Shown in pieces: positions 44,362-54,436 of a stretch of 64,000 nucleotides of DNA (positions are counted from its first letter, which is position 1; every line of letters starts with the position of its first letter). This DNA comes from R-RK-3 sp963834945 (lineage in GTDB: Bacteria; Pseudomonadota; Alphaproteobacteria; Rhizobiales; Rhodomicrobiaceae), in assembly GCA_963834945.1 (NCBI GenBank), contig CAWIDT010000007.1:186001-250000 (forward strand), in the 5' to 3' direction. The position numbers and the translations under genes are program-made. The notes under the pieces were generated by a model. The model saw only the letters and a list, made by a program, of their open reading frames with translations. It had not been told where the DNA came from and did not search any database.

Positions 44362-44379
44362 ACTTACATCTTTGTAAGT
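44362..44379. promoter_or_regulatory. Palindrome ACTTAC-N6-GTAAGT upstream of the efflux locus
   Basis: A perfect inverted repeat with a 6-base T-rich spacer (ATCTTT). The same arms and spacing occur at 57232-57247, just after the two-component system (CTTAC-TTTCTT-GTAAG). It could be the binding site of that response regulator. Confidence 0.45.
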
Positions 44380-44514
44380 TGAAATGGACGCCCTCAAGCA
44401 TATTTTAGCTGTGCCGCTCACTCGGATAGAGGGGCGCTGAGAGCGAAAGTCCCGTTCACATCGGACACGGCCGATCGCAGAAAATTACAGGAGTTTGCAA
44501 CGTTTAAGAGGCTC

Positions 44515-44676
44515 ATGATCCCGCTCGCCATCCTCGGAATGTTGGCGAGTTCCAGCGCAGTTTTTGCCGTCCCACGGCAGTCGGACACTTATCGGAACAT
44601 GCAGCATAGGACTGGCGTTGCCGAGGCTCGGGCGCACGCTCCCTGGAACCTGCCCGAGGGGTGGCCGCAGAGCTGA
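44515..44676 (+). CDS. Small exported protein (53 residues)
   Basis: ATG 44515 with AAGAGG a few bases upstream. The N-terminus MIPLAILGMLASSSAVFAVP is a compact signal peptide with an A-x-A-like cleavage site, leaving a ~35-residue mature peptide rich in polar and aromatic residues. No family recognised. It lies 53 bases before the DUF1344 gene on the same strand. Confidence 0.4.
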   Translation: MIPLAILGMLASSSAVFAVPRQSDTYRNMQHRTGVAEARAHAPWNLPEGWPQS

Positions 44677-44729
44677 AACGCCACGTGTCCCACTTCCAGC
44701 GCGTTGGTTCGCAACAACAGGAGAGTGTC

Positions 44730-45044
44730 ATGTCCAAGAAATTTCTTGTCCCGCTTGCATTGCTCGGCGTCCTCGCCGTGTCCGGCTCAGCTTTCGCGGC
44801 CGACCAGGCGACGGGCGAAATCAAGACCCTCAATGCTGCAAACCATCAGTTCACGCTATCCGATGGTTAGAAATTCAGCGTTACCAAGGATGTGAACCTG
44901 AGAGATTTCGAGATTGGTCAGACGGTCGATGTGACCTACGATATCAAAAATGGACGGAAGATGGCGTCGTCCATCGACGAAACCGAACCGGAAGTATTCA
45001 AAGATAACGAACAAGGCGGCCACCACGACAGCGGGCGTCGGTAA
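44730..45044 (+). pseudogene. DUF1344-type exported protein with an in-frame amber codon
   Basis: ATG 44730 follows AGGAG. Signal peptide MSKKFLVPLALLGVLAVSGS, then ADQATGEIKTLNAANHQFTL and a TAG at 44868-44870. The same frame continues without further stops as KFSVTKDVNLRDFEIGQTVD and KNGRKMASSIDETEP to TAA at 45042-45044. That continuation is exactly what a small beta-barrel DUF1344 protein needs after its SDG turn. So a single substitution has probably inactivated it, or the base is wrong. Confidence 0.65.
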
Positions 45045-45142
45045 TATCAGTCTCTGATATAACAGGGCTCCGATTTTAGTTTTTTTCGGGGCTCTTTTCT
45101 ATTGAGTGGCTTGCATAACGTAGTCGGCAGAGGGACATTATT

Positions 45143-46354
45143 GTGGACGCAACTGACCATTCTCCGCCTCGCTCTGGTTCGAAGAAGATCGTTGTTCTGA
45201 TCGTCCTTGCGTTGGCCCTCGGCGGCTATCTCGGTTGGCGCTATTATTATGGCAATGCTGGGACGCCAAAATCTGCGGGGCCGGGGACGCAAAGCTCTGT
45301 CGCCATCCCGGTTACCGTTGCGCAAGCCCAAGCCTCCGACTTTCTCGTCTATCTGAACGGCCTCGGCACGGTCCAGCCTTACCAGACGGTCACCGTTCGC
45401 AGCCGCGTCGATGGCGCGATAACCAAGGTCGCTTTCAGACAGGGCCAGATGGTCAAGGAAGGCGATATTCTCATCGAGATTGATCCGCGCCCCTATCAGG
45501 CCGCGCTGGATCAGGCGATTGCGAAGAAGGCGCAGGACGAAGCCAATCTGAAAAACGCGCAGATCGACCTGCAACGCTATACCACCCTCGCCAAGACGGA
45601 ATCCGGCTCTCGCCAGCAGCTGGATACCCAGCAGGCGGCGGTCGACCAGATTGCCGCACAGATTAAGGGCGACCAGGCCGCGATCGACAACGCCCAGACG
45701 CAGCTGAGCTACGCCACCATCCGCGCTCCGCTCTCGGGGAAAACCGGCTTCCGCCTCGTCGATACCGGCAATATCGTGCATGCGACCGACACGGCCGGCA
45801 TCGTGACGATCGTGAAGCTGCAACCGATCTCGGTCGTATTCACCGCGCCGGAAGATGCGGTGCCGGAAATCAACAAGGCGCTCGCCGGAGGCGCCGTGCC
45901 GGTGACGGCTCTGAGCTCTGACGGGTTGCGCACGCTTGGCGAAGGCCATCTGGCAATCGTCAACAACGCGGTCGACCAAGCGAGCGGAACCATCAGCATG
46001 AAGGCGACCTTCGAGAACAAGGACAACATCCTATGGCCGGGCCTTTCAGTCGCGACGCGGTTGTTGGTCGAGACACTGAAGCAGGTGATCGTGGTGCCTG
46101 AAAATGCCGTCCAGCGCGGGGCGAACGGCCTTTATACATTCGTCGTCGGCGACGAAAACAAGGTCCAGATCCAAGCCGTCGAAGTGGCTCAGGAGGGGCA
46201 CGGGTCCTCGGTCGTGTCGAAGGGTTTGTCGCCCGGCCAAAAAGTGGTAACCGCGGGGCAATACCGCTTGCAGCAAGGCTCTCTGGTCAATCCCAGCGAG
46301 GCAGCAGCGCCTGCGGCGCAAGCGGCAAACACGACGCCTGTGAAGGAGCCTTGA
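45143..46354 (+). CDS. RND efflux periplasmic adaptor, MdtA-like
   Basis: 403 residues from GTG 45143. An N-terminal transmembrane anchor (IVVLIVLALALGGYLGWRYY) precedes the membrane-fusion fold: lipoyl half GTVQPYQTVTVRSRVDGAIT and VKEGDILIEIDPRPYQAALD, a coiled-coil hairpin (IDLQRYTTLAKTESGSRQQL), second lipoyl half (LSYATIRAPLSGKTGFRLVD), then barrel and membrane-proximal domains. It links the inner-membrane RND pump with an outer-membrane channel; no channel gene is present in the window. Its stop lies two bases before the permease ATG. Confidence 0.92.
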   Translation: MDATDHSPPRSGSKKIVVLIVLALALGGYLGWRYYYGNAGTPKSAGPGTQSSVAIPVTVAQAQASDFLVYLNGLGTVQPYQTVTVRSRVDGAITKVAFRQGQMVKEGDILIEIDPRPYQAALDQAIAKKAQDEANLKNAQIDLQRYTTLAKTESGSRQQLDTQQAAVDQIAAQIKGDQAAIDNAQTQLSYATIRAPLSGKTGFRLVDTGNIVHATDTAGIVTIVKLQPISVVFTAPEDAVPEINKALAGGAVPVTALSSDGLRTLGEGHLAIVNNAVDQASGTISMKATFENKDNILWPGLSVATRLLVETLKQVIVVPENAVQRGANGLYTFVVGDENKVQIQAVEVAQEGHGSSVVSKGLSPGQKVVTAGQYRLQQGSLVNPSEAAAPAAQAANTTPVKEP

Positions 46355-46356
46355 TC

Positions 46357-49300
46357 ATGAAGGGTAGTATCTCTGAGCCCTTCATCCGGTATCCGATCGC
46401 CACATCGCTGTTGATGGTGGGCATATTGTTCGTCGGCATCGTCGCCTATCCGCAATTGCCGATCGCGCCGCTGCCGCAGGTGGACTTTCCAACCATTCAG
46501 GTCTCGGCGCAACTGCCCGGCGCCAGTCCCGAGACGATGGCGTCCGCCGTCGCCCAGCCCCTGGAGTCGCAATTCGCGCAGATTCCCGGCGTCGCGCAGA
46601 TGACATCGACAAGCACGCTCGGATCGACCGCAATCACCATTCAGTTCGCCCTCGACCGCGCCATCGACGCGGCGGCCAATGACGTGCAAGCGGCGATCAA
46701 CGCGGCCGGAGGTCAGCTGCCTAAAAATCTGCCGAGCCCGCCGACTTACCGCAAGGTCAATCCGGCGGATTCGCCCATTCTGCTGCTCTCGGCAACCTCC
46801 GACACCCTGCCGCTCACCGAGGTCGACGACAATGTCGAGACCAAGCTCGCGCAGCAGATCAGCCAGATTTCGGGCGTCTCTCAGGTGTCCGTTGGCGGTC
46901 AGCAGAAACCCGCCGTCCGCATTCAGCTCGATCCGGCCAAGCTTGTTGCGAAAGGCCTGTCGCTGGAGGATGTGCGATCGCAACTTTCCTCCTCCACCTC
47001 CGACAGCCCAAAAGGCGCGGTCGACGGTGCGACGCGCTCCTTCACCATCTACACCAACGACCAGCTCACGCAGGCGAAAGCCTGGAACGATGTCATTGTC
47101 TCCTACACCACCAACGGGCCGCTGCGCGTCCGCGATATCGGCGCCGCAGTTACGGGTGCGCAGGATTCCAAGCAGGCCGCATGGGCCGACGGCAAGCGCG
47201 GTGTCTTCCTGATCGTCTTCAAGCAGCCCGGCGCCAACGTGATCTCGACCGTCGACAGCATCATGGCCAAATTGCCCAGCCTCACCGCCGCGATGCCGCC
47301 GGCGATCAAGGTTTCCGTTCTGAGCGACCGTACGCAGACGATCCGGGCGTCGGTCCATGACGTGCAGATCACCCTGCTGATTACGATTGCGCTCGTGGTG
47401 ATGGTGATTTTCGTCTTTCTGCTCAGCCTATGGGCGACGATCATCCCCAGCATCACGGTGCCGCTGGCGCTGCTCGGCGCCTGCGCGCTGATGTGGCTGG
47501 CCGGCTATAGTCTCGACAATCTGTCGCTGATGGCGCTGACGATTTCCGTCGGCTTCGTGGTCGATGATGCGATCGTGATGCTCGAAAACATCACCCGCTA
47601 TATCGAGGAGGGGGAAACGCCCTTCAACGCCGCGCTCAAAGGGTCGCAGGAGATCGCTTTCACCATCCTGTCGATCAGCATCTCGCTGATTGCGGTGCTG
47701 ATTCCGCTGCTTTTGATGGGCGGCATCATCGGACGGCTGTTCCGTGAATTCGCGGTGACCTTGTCGATGACCATCATCGTCTCGGCGTTCGTCTCATTGA
47801 CGCTGACGCCGATGATGGCCTCGCGTTTCCTCACGCCGCCAAAGGAAGGGCATCGCGGGCGCCTTCAGGCGCTGAGCGAGCGCGGTTTCGCCTCGCTCAT
47901 GAAAGCCTATGGGCACGGCCTCGATCTCGTGCTCAGATTTCGTTTCATCACCTTGCTTGTGTTCCTCGCCACCCTCGCTCTTTCCGTCTACCTGTTCGTG
48001 ATCATTCCCAAGGGCTTCTTCCCGCAGCAGGACACCGGGCTGATCACCGGCATATCCGAGGCCGCGCAGGACGTCTCCTTCGCAAACATGATGCGGCATC
48101 AGGAGGCGCTCGGAGAGATCGTGCTGAAAGATCCGGCCGTCGATCATATCGCAATGGCCGTCGGCGGCGGCGGAGGCGGCAACGCGCTGAACACGGGGCG
48201 AATGTTCATCACGCTGAAGCCGCGCGATCAGCGCACCGCAAATGCGGATCAGATCATTGCGCGGCTGGGGCCGCAGCTCAACAAAGTCGAGGGCGCACGG
48301 CTATTTCTTCAGGCTGCGCAGGATGTGCGGGTGGGCGGGCGTGCCTCGCGGACGCAGTTCCAATACACCCTGCAAAGCTCCGACTTTGACGAGTTGAACC
48401 AGTGGGCGCCGAAAATCCTCGCCAAACTGCAGACCCTGCCCGAGCTTCGCGACGTCGCCACCGACCAGCAGACGCGAGGCACGACGCTGACGCTGACGAT
48501 CAATCGCGACCAGGCGTCGCGCTATGGATTGTCGGCGCAGGTCATCGACGACACGCTTTACGATGCGTTCGGCCAGCGCCAGATCGCGCAATATTTCACC
48601 CAGCTCTCCAGCTACCAGGTGATCATGGAGGTGTTGCCGAGCTTGCAGGGCGATGTGGCGACGCTCGACAGGATTTTCCTGAAATCGCCGACGACCGGCG
48701 GCCAGGTGCCGCTCTCGGCCATCGCCAAATGGACGACAACGCCGGTGCAGCCGCTATCGATCAGCCATCAGGGGCAGTTCCCGGCGATCACCATCAGCTT
48801 CAATCTGGCGCCAGGAACCGCCCTCGGCCAGGCGACCGACGCGGTTGCACGCGCCAAAACCGAATTGCGGGTGCCGGGCACCATCAACACCAATTTCCAG
48901 GGCAACGCCCAGGCCTTCCAGGATTCGCTGTCGACGGTGCCGCTGCTGATCATCGGCGCGCTGGTCGTCGTCTACCTCATCCTCGGCATCCTGTATGAGA
49001 GCTATATCCACCCGATCACCATCCTGTCGACGCTGCCATCGGCCGGCGTCGGCGGCCTGGCGGCGCTGATGCTGTTCGGCTTCGATTTCAGTCTGATTGC
49101 CTTGATCGGCATTATCCTGCTGATCGGTATCGTCAAAAAGAACGGCATCATGCTCGTCGATTTCGCCATTGTCGCTGAACGCGACGAGGGCCTGTCGGCG
49201 CGCGACGCGGTGCGCCGGGCGGCGCTTCTGCGCTTCCGGCCGATCATCATGACCACGATGGCCGCGTTGCTCGGCGGGGTGCCGCTCATGCTCGGACAAG

Positions 49301-49533
49301 GGACCGGCGCGGAGATCAGACAGCCGCTCGGTTACGTCATGGTGGGCGGTCTCATCGTCAGCCAGGCGCTGACGCTGTTTACGACGCCGGTGATCTATCT
49401 CTATCTCGACCAGCTTTCCGACTGGCTCTCCGGCAAACATCCGGCCATGCCAGAAAAGGCCCGGCAAGAGGCGTCCAGGGCGGGCTCTGTTCCCATTCTT
49501 GTTGGTGAGCACTCCAGCTCGTTCAAGTCTTAA
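46357..49533 (+). CDS. RND efflux permease, MdtB/MdtC-like
   Basis: About 1058 residues from ATG 46357 (AAGGAG upstream). Twelve helices and two large periplasmic loops in the RND arrangement, with motifs such as YPQLPIAPLPQVDFPTIQVS, SLDNLSLMALTISVGFVVDD (proton-relay Asp pair in helix 4), FFPQQDTGLITG and the helix 10-11 region LIGIVKKNGIMLVDFAI. It resembles the MdtB/C branch (LPQVDFPTI, KNGIMLVDFA). It exports amphipathic compounds using the proton gradient. Only one permease gene is present, so it may work as a homotrimer. Confidence 0.93.
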   Translation: MKGSISEPFIRYPIATSLLMVGILFVGIVAYPQLPIAPLPQVDFPTIQVSAQLPGASPETMASAVAQPLESQFAQIPGVAQMTSTSTLGSTAITIQFALDRAIDAAANDVQAAINAAGGQLPKNLPSPPTYRKVNPADSPILLLSATSDTLPLTEVDDNVETKLAQQISQISGVSQVSVGGQQKPAVRIQLDPAKLVAKGLSLEDVRSQLSSSTSDSPKGAVDGATRSFTIYTNDQLTQAKAWNDVIVSYTTNGPLRVRDIGAAVTGAQDSKQAAWADGKRGVFLIVFKQPGANVISTVDSIMAKLPSLTAAMPPAIKVSVLSDRTQTIRASVHDVQITLLITIALVVMVIFVFLLSLWATIIPSITVPLALLGACALMWLAGYSLDNLSLMALTISVGFVVDDAIVMLENITRYIEEGETPFNAALKGSQEIAFTILSISISLIAVLIPLLLMGGIIGRLFREFAVTLSMTIIVSAFVSLTLTPMMASRFLTPPKEGHRGRLQALSERGFASLMKAYGHGLDLVLRFRFITLLVFLATLALSVYLFVIIPKGFFPQQDTGLITGISEAAQDVSFANMMRHQEALGEIVLKDPAVDHIAMAVGGGGGGNALNTGRMFITLKPRDQRTANADQIIARLGPQLNKVEGARLFLQAAQDVRVGGRASRTQFQYTLQSSDFDELNQWAPKILAKLQTLPELRDVATDQQTRGTTLTLTINRDQASRYGLSAQVIDDTLYDAFGQRQIAQYFTQLSSYQVIMEVLPSLQGDVATLDRIFLKSPTTGGQVPLSAIAKWTTTPVQPLSISHQGQFPAITISFNLAPGTALGQATDAVARAKTELRVPGTINTNFQGNAQAFQDSLSTVPLLIIGALVVVYLILGILYESYIHPITILSTLPSAGVGGLAALMLFGFDFSLIALIGIILLIGIVKKNGIMLVDFAIVAERDEGLSARDAVRRAALLRFRPIIMTTMAALLGGVPLMLGQGTGAEIRQPLGYVMVGGLIVSQALTLFTTPVIYLYLDQLSDWLSGKHPAMPEKARQEASRAGSVPILVGEHSSSFKS

Positions 49534-49623
49534 TTGTTCTCGCCGACCGATGCAGGGCGGCTCGGGATCTTCGTTTCTGGCCGAGTCCGAGGACTGTTGC
49601 CGATAGAAAAATTCGTTGCCGCT

Positions 49624-49727
49624 TAGAGCCTTTTCCGCTCCGATTAAATCGGAGCGCGGCTCTAATTCTTTGTTTTCTCGCATTTTCTCGACGCAAACCG
49701 GCGTCCACTTTGCTGGAAAATGCTCTA
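49624..49727. repeat. 104-bp MITE, TA-flanked, reverse orientation
   Basis: TAGAGCCTTTTCCGCTCCG to CCAGCAAAGTGG-type core (reverse strand), ending GCTCTA. Same length and nearly the same sequence as 12651-12754 and 21576-21679. The TA at its right end is the target of IS630 copy C. Confidence 0.82.
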
Positions 49728-50777
49728 GAGCGGGATCGGATTAGGCGGAATCGGAAAATTGGGATTCTCTTCCTTCGCGAACAGTGATTCATCATCGGTG
49801 CTGGAGAGGAGGCCGGCATGGATGGGGAAGCCTTATTCGATCGATCTTAGGGAACGTGTCGTCAAGCGCGCGGCTGCGGGCGAAAGCATTCGCGCTATTG
49901 CGGCGGCGTTCGAAATCAGTCCGTCGGCGGTGTCGAAATGGGCTGGAAGGCAGCGGGCGACGGGGAGCGTCGCGCCGGCTCAGATGGGTGGCTATAAGCC
50001 GGTGATCTTGGCAGCGCATCGCGATTTTGTTCACGCCCGCTTTGCTGAGGTGCCCGAGTTGACCTTGCGCGGGCTGAAAAAGGATCTGGCCGAGCTCGGC
50101 GTCAAGGTGAGCTATGGCGCGGTCTGGAGCTTCGTCCATGCCGAGGGCCTGAGCTTCAAAAAAAACCGCGGTCGCAAGCGAGCAGGACCGGCCCGACGTC
50201 GCCCGGCGCCGCACGCAATGGAAAAAATACCAGGCGAAAATCGATCCCACGCGGCTCGTCTTCATCGATGAGACCTGGACCAAGACGAATATGGCGCCGC
50301 TGCGAGGCTGGAGCGCTTGCGGCAAGCGCCTGATCGGCAAGTCGCCTCATGGTCACTGGCGAACCCAGACGTTCCTCGCCGCATTGCGCTGCGACCGGAT
50401 TGAGGCGCCTTGCGTCTTTGATGGGCCGATCAACGGCGTGAAATTCCTCACCTATGTCCGGGAATTCCTTCTGCCCAGCCTGAAGGCTGGCGACGTTGTG
50501 ATTATGGACAATCTCGGCAGCCACAAGGGACGGGCCGTTCGCCAAGCCATCCGCAGCGTCGGCGCGAAGCTCTTCTTCCTGCCGCCATACAGTCCCGATC
50601 TCAACCCCATCGAACAGGTCTTTGCCAAGCTCAAACACTGGCTCCGAAAATCCGCAAAGCGCACGGTCGAGACCGTCTGCGATCGCATTGGATCATTGCT
50701 CGATGACTTCCCGCCCAACGAGTGCAGAAACTATCTCGCAAACTCGGGGTATGCTTCCAATTAAAGTGATCCCGCTC
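49728..50777 (+). mobile_element. IS630-family element, copy C
   Basis: 1050 bp, TA at 49726-49727 and 50778-50779, almost identical to copies A and B. It is inserted precisely at the terminal TA of a MITE. Confidence 0.93.
49822..50764 (+). CDS. IS630-family transposase, two frames joined at an A8 run
   Basis: HTH half from ATG 49822, A8 at 50158-50165, DDE half one base forward to 50764, with the full set of motifs described for the copy at 18717. No lesion seen. Confidence 0.85.
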
Positions 50778-50817
50778 TAGCAACTCAAAGCGCTGGACCC
50801 TGGAGCATTTTCTGGCT

Positions 50818-51122
50818 ACGCTGCCGCCATCATGGCGGCCCGCGCGAGCGAGTGTGATGGCGATGCCGGCCCCCGATCAGCCGGTCGAACGGCGCCTCGA
50901 CCGACCAGCTGCGCGGCCTCGGTGCGGCGCCCGGGCGTCAAACCATCCCGGTCGGAGAGGAAAATGATGAATGCGTTCGGCTCGCCTTGAGGTGCCAGGA
51001 CTTCGACCCGTCCGGCATCGCCGGCGTCGGCGATAATCCGGCGCGGCGCGGGGGTCCGCAGAGCCGGAGGCGGGAAGGAGCGTTGCTAAGGCCATCGCCA
51101 GCAGGAGTGACCGGGTTTTCAT
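50818..51122 (-). pseudogene. acvB: AcvB/VirJ-like gene, 5' remnant
   Basis: The ATG at 51122 overlaps the stop of the upstream lpiA/mprF-type gene by ATGA. MKTRSLLLAMALATLLPASG is a signal peptide. The frame then fails after SADP. Dropping one C of the C5 run (G5 on the plus strand, 51050-51054) gives RRIIADAGDAGRVEVLAPQG and PNAFIIFLSDRDGLTP, the start of an AcvB/VirJ domain. The similarity ends around 50880 and foreign sequence follows up to IS630 copy C. In Rhizobium and Agrobacterium the AcvB/AtvA protein is a lysyl-phosphatidylglycerol hydrolase encoded downstream of lpiA. Confidence 0.65.
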
Positions 51123-53779
51123 CTCGGTGTCTCTTCCATGGCGGCGCGCGCGCGGATCGGGCTGAAGGAAATGAGGCGTGTCGCATCGAGCAGGAGCTGC
51201 GGCAGGGACATGCCCGCTGGATAGGCCAGATATCTGGGTCGCCATTCCGGTTTGAACTTGGCCTTGAAGGCGCGCAGCCCCTCGAAATTATAGAACCTGC
51301 CGCCGCGCCTATAGATCAGCGAGGCGACCCGGCTCCAAAATGGCGCAAGCCGGTGGTTTGGCAGGCCGGATAGGGGTGACATGCCGAGGTTGAACCAGAG
51401 ACCGCCTTTCGCCTTCAGCGACTCAAGCAGGCAAATGAACAGATAATCCATCACTCCGCTCGGAGCGTCGGGCGTATGGCGCATAAGGTCGACGGAATAT
51501 TCGCCGCTGCTGGTCGGTCCCCAGATATTGGCGAAAGCGACGATCTTGCCATTGTCGCGGATGATGGCGTGATCGTAGCGGCACAAATACTCTTCCGACC
51601 AATAACCGATCGAAAAGCCTTTCTCGCGGCTGCGGCATTCGGCAAGCCAGGCGTCCGATATGCGCTTCAGCTCCGGTAGCAGCGGAGCAACGCTTTCTGC
51701 CGGGACGATTTCGAAACAGATGCCCGCGCGCGATGCGTGCGCTTTGGCCTGCCTGAGCTTGCGGAACTCGCTGCCTTCAAGCGTGAACCTGCCGAGATCG
51801 ACCCAGGCGTCCTCGCCGAGCTTGGCCATGGTGAATCCCGCTTCCAGATAGACCGGCAGATAGCGCGTGCTGATCTGATAGAACACCGCCGCGCCGCAAT
51901 ACAGGTCGGCGAGTTCCTTATGACGCCAGATCAGCTCGCGCGCGGTTTCAGCGCTGGAGGCAACCGGGTCGCCCATGGAGATCCAGCTCGATCCCTGAAC
52001 GCCGTACATGACGAAGCCATCGCCGCGGTCAGAAAAATGAAACCGCTTGTCACCCGAAAGGGCCAGATCGGCATCGATCCGGCTCGATGTCCTGACGATA
52101 GTTTCGACCTCGCGGTGAGCCGCGAGGCTATTAGGCTTTTGCATCCGGCAAGGCTGATGGACCAATTTGTACAAGATGAGAGCGACGCCCGTCACCGTGA
52201 CCGCGATACTCGCGCGCAAAAAGCGCGGCGCGTCGGCGTGATAGGAAAAATCCCACCAAATCGAATTTTCATAGCCGACCGCTTGGTAGACCCGGAACCC
52301 GACAAATATCGAGACGCCGGCCGCGCCGATGATCGCCAGAAGCCAAGGAAGCGAGAGCGCCCCCTCCAAACCGCCGGAAAGCCGGCAATATTGATCCCTG
52401 TTTGCCCAGAGCAGCCCAACGACCACGCAGCAGATCAGCGCCTCTTCGTAATCGAAGCCTTTTGCCAGCGAGAATAATGCTGCCGCACTCAACAACCCTA
52501 TCGACAGGCTCCACGCCGAGCGCAATTGACGCGAGAGTCCATGTGCGATCACCAAAAGGAACGTTCCGACGATGCTTGCCACCAGATGCGAACTTTCGAC
52601 AAAGGGCAGAGGCACGACATTGCGCAGCGCGGCAATGCGGTCCGGCTCGGCAGGCAGCGCCCCCGATAGAAGGAGAATGAACCCTCCCAGAAAAACCGCG
52701 ATTGCCGTGAGCTGCGGCATGAGCTTTCCGCCCGCCCCGGAGACGCTCTGCATTACTGCGGCAAAAGCGCGACGGTGGGGCCGGGCCTCGTGAACAGCCA
52801 GTGAAGCAGCAGCGATGGCAAAGGGCGCGAAATAATAGACGATCCGGAACATGAGAAGCGAGCCGACCAGCTCCGGCTTGTTCGCTTGCGGAAAGGCCAG
52901 CACGAACACGGCCTCAAAAACACCTAAGCCCCCAGGGACATGGCTGACGACGCTGAGACATATGGCTGCAACGAAAACCAGGAGGAAAGCCGGAAAGGAC
53001 ACGGCGAGATCGGAGGGCATCAAAAACCAGAGCGCCAGCGCCGCCGCGCTCGTATCGGCGATGCCGACCAGGGCAGATCCGATTGTCGAAACCGGTCCTG
53101 GCAGGCTAAAATTCCGGCCGGCGATCGAAATGGATCTGTGGCTCGCCGCCGTGTATGCCACCCAACTCCCGAGCGCCGTAAGGATGGTCCAACCGGCAAG
53201 TCCGTTGACGATGGGCTGAAGCCCGTCGCGGCCGAAAGCGGCCGGCTCCAGCGCCAGGCAAGCGCCGCCAACCGCCGCCAGCCCGGTCCAGAAGCCAATT
53301 GCGGAAAGCGCGCCGACGGCCAGACCGCGTTCGATCTGCACGCCTTTGCTGCGCTATAGCCGCAGGCGGACCGCGCCTCCGGTCAGCACGCCAAAACCGA
53401 GCGTGAAGGTAAAGCAATGGCTGATAAAGGACGTGAACGCCACGAATAGAGGCGGAACCGTCGTCGTGCCGCTTTGGCGCAAGGCAAGGTAATCGACGCC
53501 GACCAGCGCAAGGTAGGACAGGGCGGTCGCCGCGCATGCGGCTAGGATGCTGGTTGCGGGAAGCTCCTGCATTGCCGAGCGAACCTGATCCCAGGTGATC
53601 GTCCCAAGTTCTTGTCGTAGAGCGACGCACACGGCCGCGAACAGTGTCACGCCTAAGGCAATACCGGCTTTTCTCCAATCGAGACGCGCGAGCAAGGTCG
53701 CGATCTCGCCTCTGAAATCGTCGCCGCCGCCATGTCCGACGAAGGCGACAGTATCGACAGTCCGGGATTGCATCGTCAT
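51119..53779 (-). pseudogene. lpiA: LpiA/MprF-type lysylphosphatidylglycerol synthase/flippase, in-frame amber codon
   Basis: One frame covers 886 codons with a single TAG at 53354-53356. Before it lie the first helices (FVAFTSFISHCFTFTLGFGV, LTGGAVRLRL). After it come RSKGVQIERG, the rest of the flippase helices (VSHVPGGLGVFEAVFVLAFP), and the GNAT-like synthase domain (FHFSDRGDGFVMYGVQGSSW, LWFNLGMSPLSGLPNH, FYNFEGLRAFKAKFKPEWRP). MprF proteins usually have Tyr after RLRL, so TAT/TAC to TAG is the simplest change. The protein would add lysine to phosphatidylglycerol, giving resistance to acid and cationic peptides. A translation restart at 53341 might give a truncated product. Confidence 0.85.
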
Positions 53780-53848
53780 GCGTCCATCTGAAGAGGTGGC
53801 GCTGCCTAGGGATCAAGGCAGACGCGGTCGGTGATTTTTCCGTTGAAG

Positions 53849-54346
53849 TCAGGCGGGAGAACTTGCCAGCAACTGGCGCAGGGCCGCGAATTCCACGGCA
53901 TGCTCCTGATGCAGCCGGTCCAGCTTTTCATGCAGCGCGACGATCTCAAGTTCGGCCCGAAGATTGACCTCGTAATCGTAGCGCGACTCGATTCTGTCCT
54001 TACTCGACTGCCGATTTTGCGCCATCATGATGATCGGCGCCTGGATCGCCGCCAGCATCGACAGCAGCAGGTTCAGGAAAATGAAGGGGTAGGGATCAAA
54101 TTGATTGGTGGCGGGCAAGGCGATGACGTTCAGCCACGCCCATGCCGTCAGAAAGAGGCCGAAGGCGAGCACAAATCCCCAGGAGCCGCCGACCTTGGCG
54201 ACACGGTCCGCCATGCGGTCGCCTAAGGTGGCCCGGCCTTCGACCTCATCGGCGATATCGCGTGCAATGGGTGTGCGGCTTTGGATGGCATGCAGCACGC
54301 GCCCCGCTGCCCCCTTGCCGGCGAACTCCAACATCGTTTCAAACAT
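53849..54346 (-). CDS. DUF1003 membrane protein
   Basis: 165 residues. N-terminal RTPIARDIADEVEGRATLGD, then two helices (FVLAFGLFLTAWAWLNVIAL and PYPFIFLNLLLSMLAAIQAP) and the family signature IIMMAQNRQSSKDRIESRYD, followed by a helical NLRAELEIVALHEKLDRL tail. It is a typical full-length DUF1003 inner-membrane protein of unknown function. Confidence 0.92.
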   Translation of the reverse strand: MFETMLEFAGKGAAGRVLHAIQSRTPIARDIADEVEGRATLGDRMADRVAKVGGSWGFVLAFGLFLTAWAWLNVIALPATNQFDPYPFIFLNLLLSMLAAIQAPIIMMAQNRQSSKDRIESRYDYEVNLRAELEIVALHEKLDRLHQEHAVEFAALRQLLASSPA

Positions 54347-54436
54347 GATACATCTCCGATCATTGCATATGTTTGAGGGTTATAGGCGCTCAAGGCCGGC
54401 GTGCAAACGCGTCGCCAGCCATGATGGATTTGGCCA

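Noticed and set aside
44868..53356. Recoding of TAG (e.g. pyrrolysine or suppressor tRNA) to explain the two amber codons
   Set aside because: Several normal genes here end in TAG (infA, hemolysin III-like, sensor kinase), and no suppressor tRNA or pyl gene is visible; mutation or base error is simpler.
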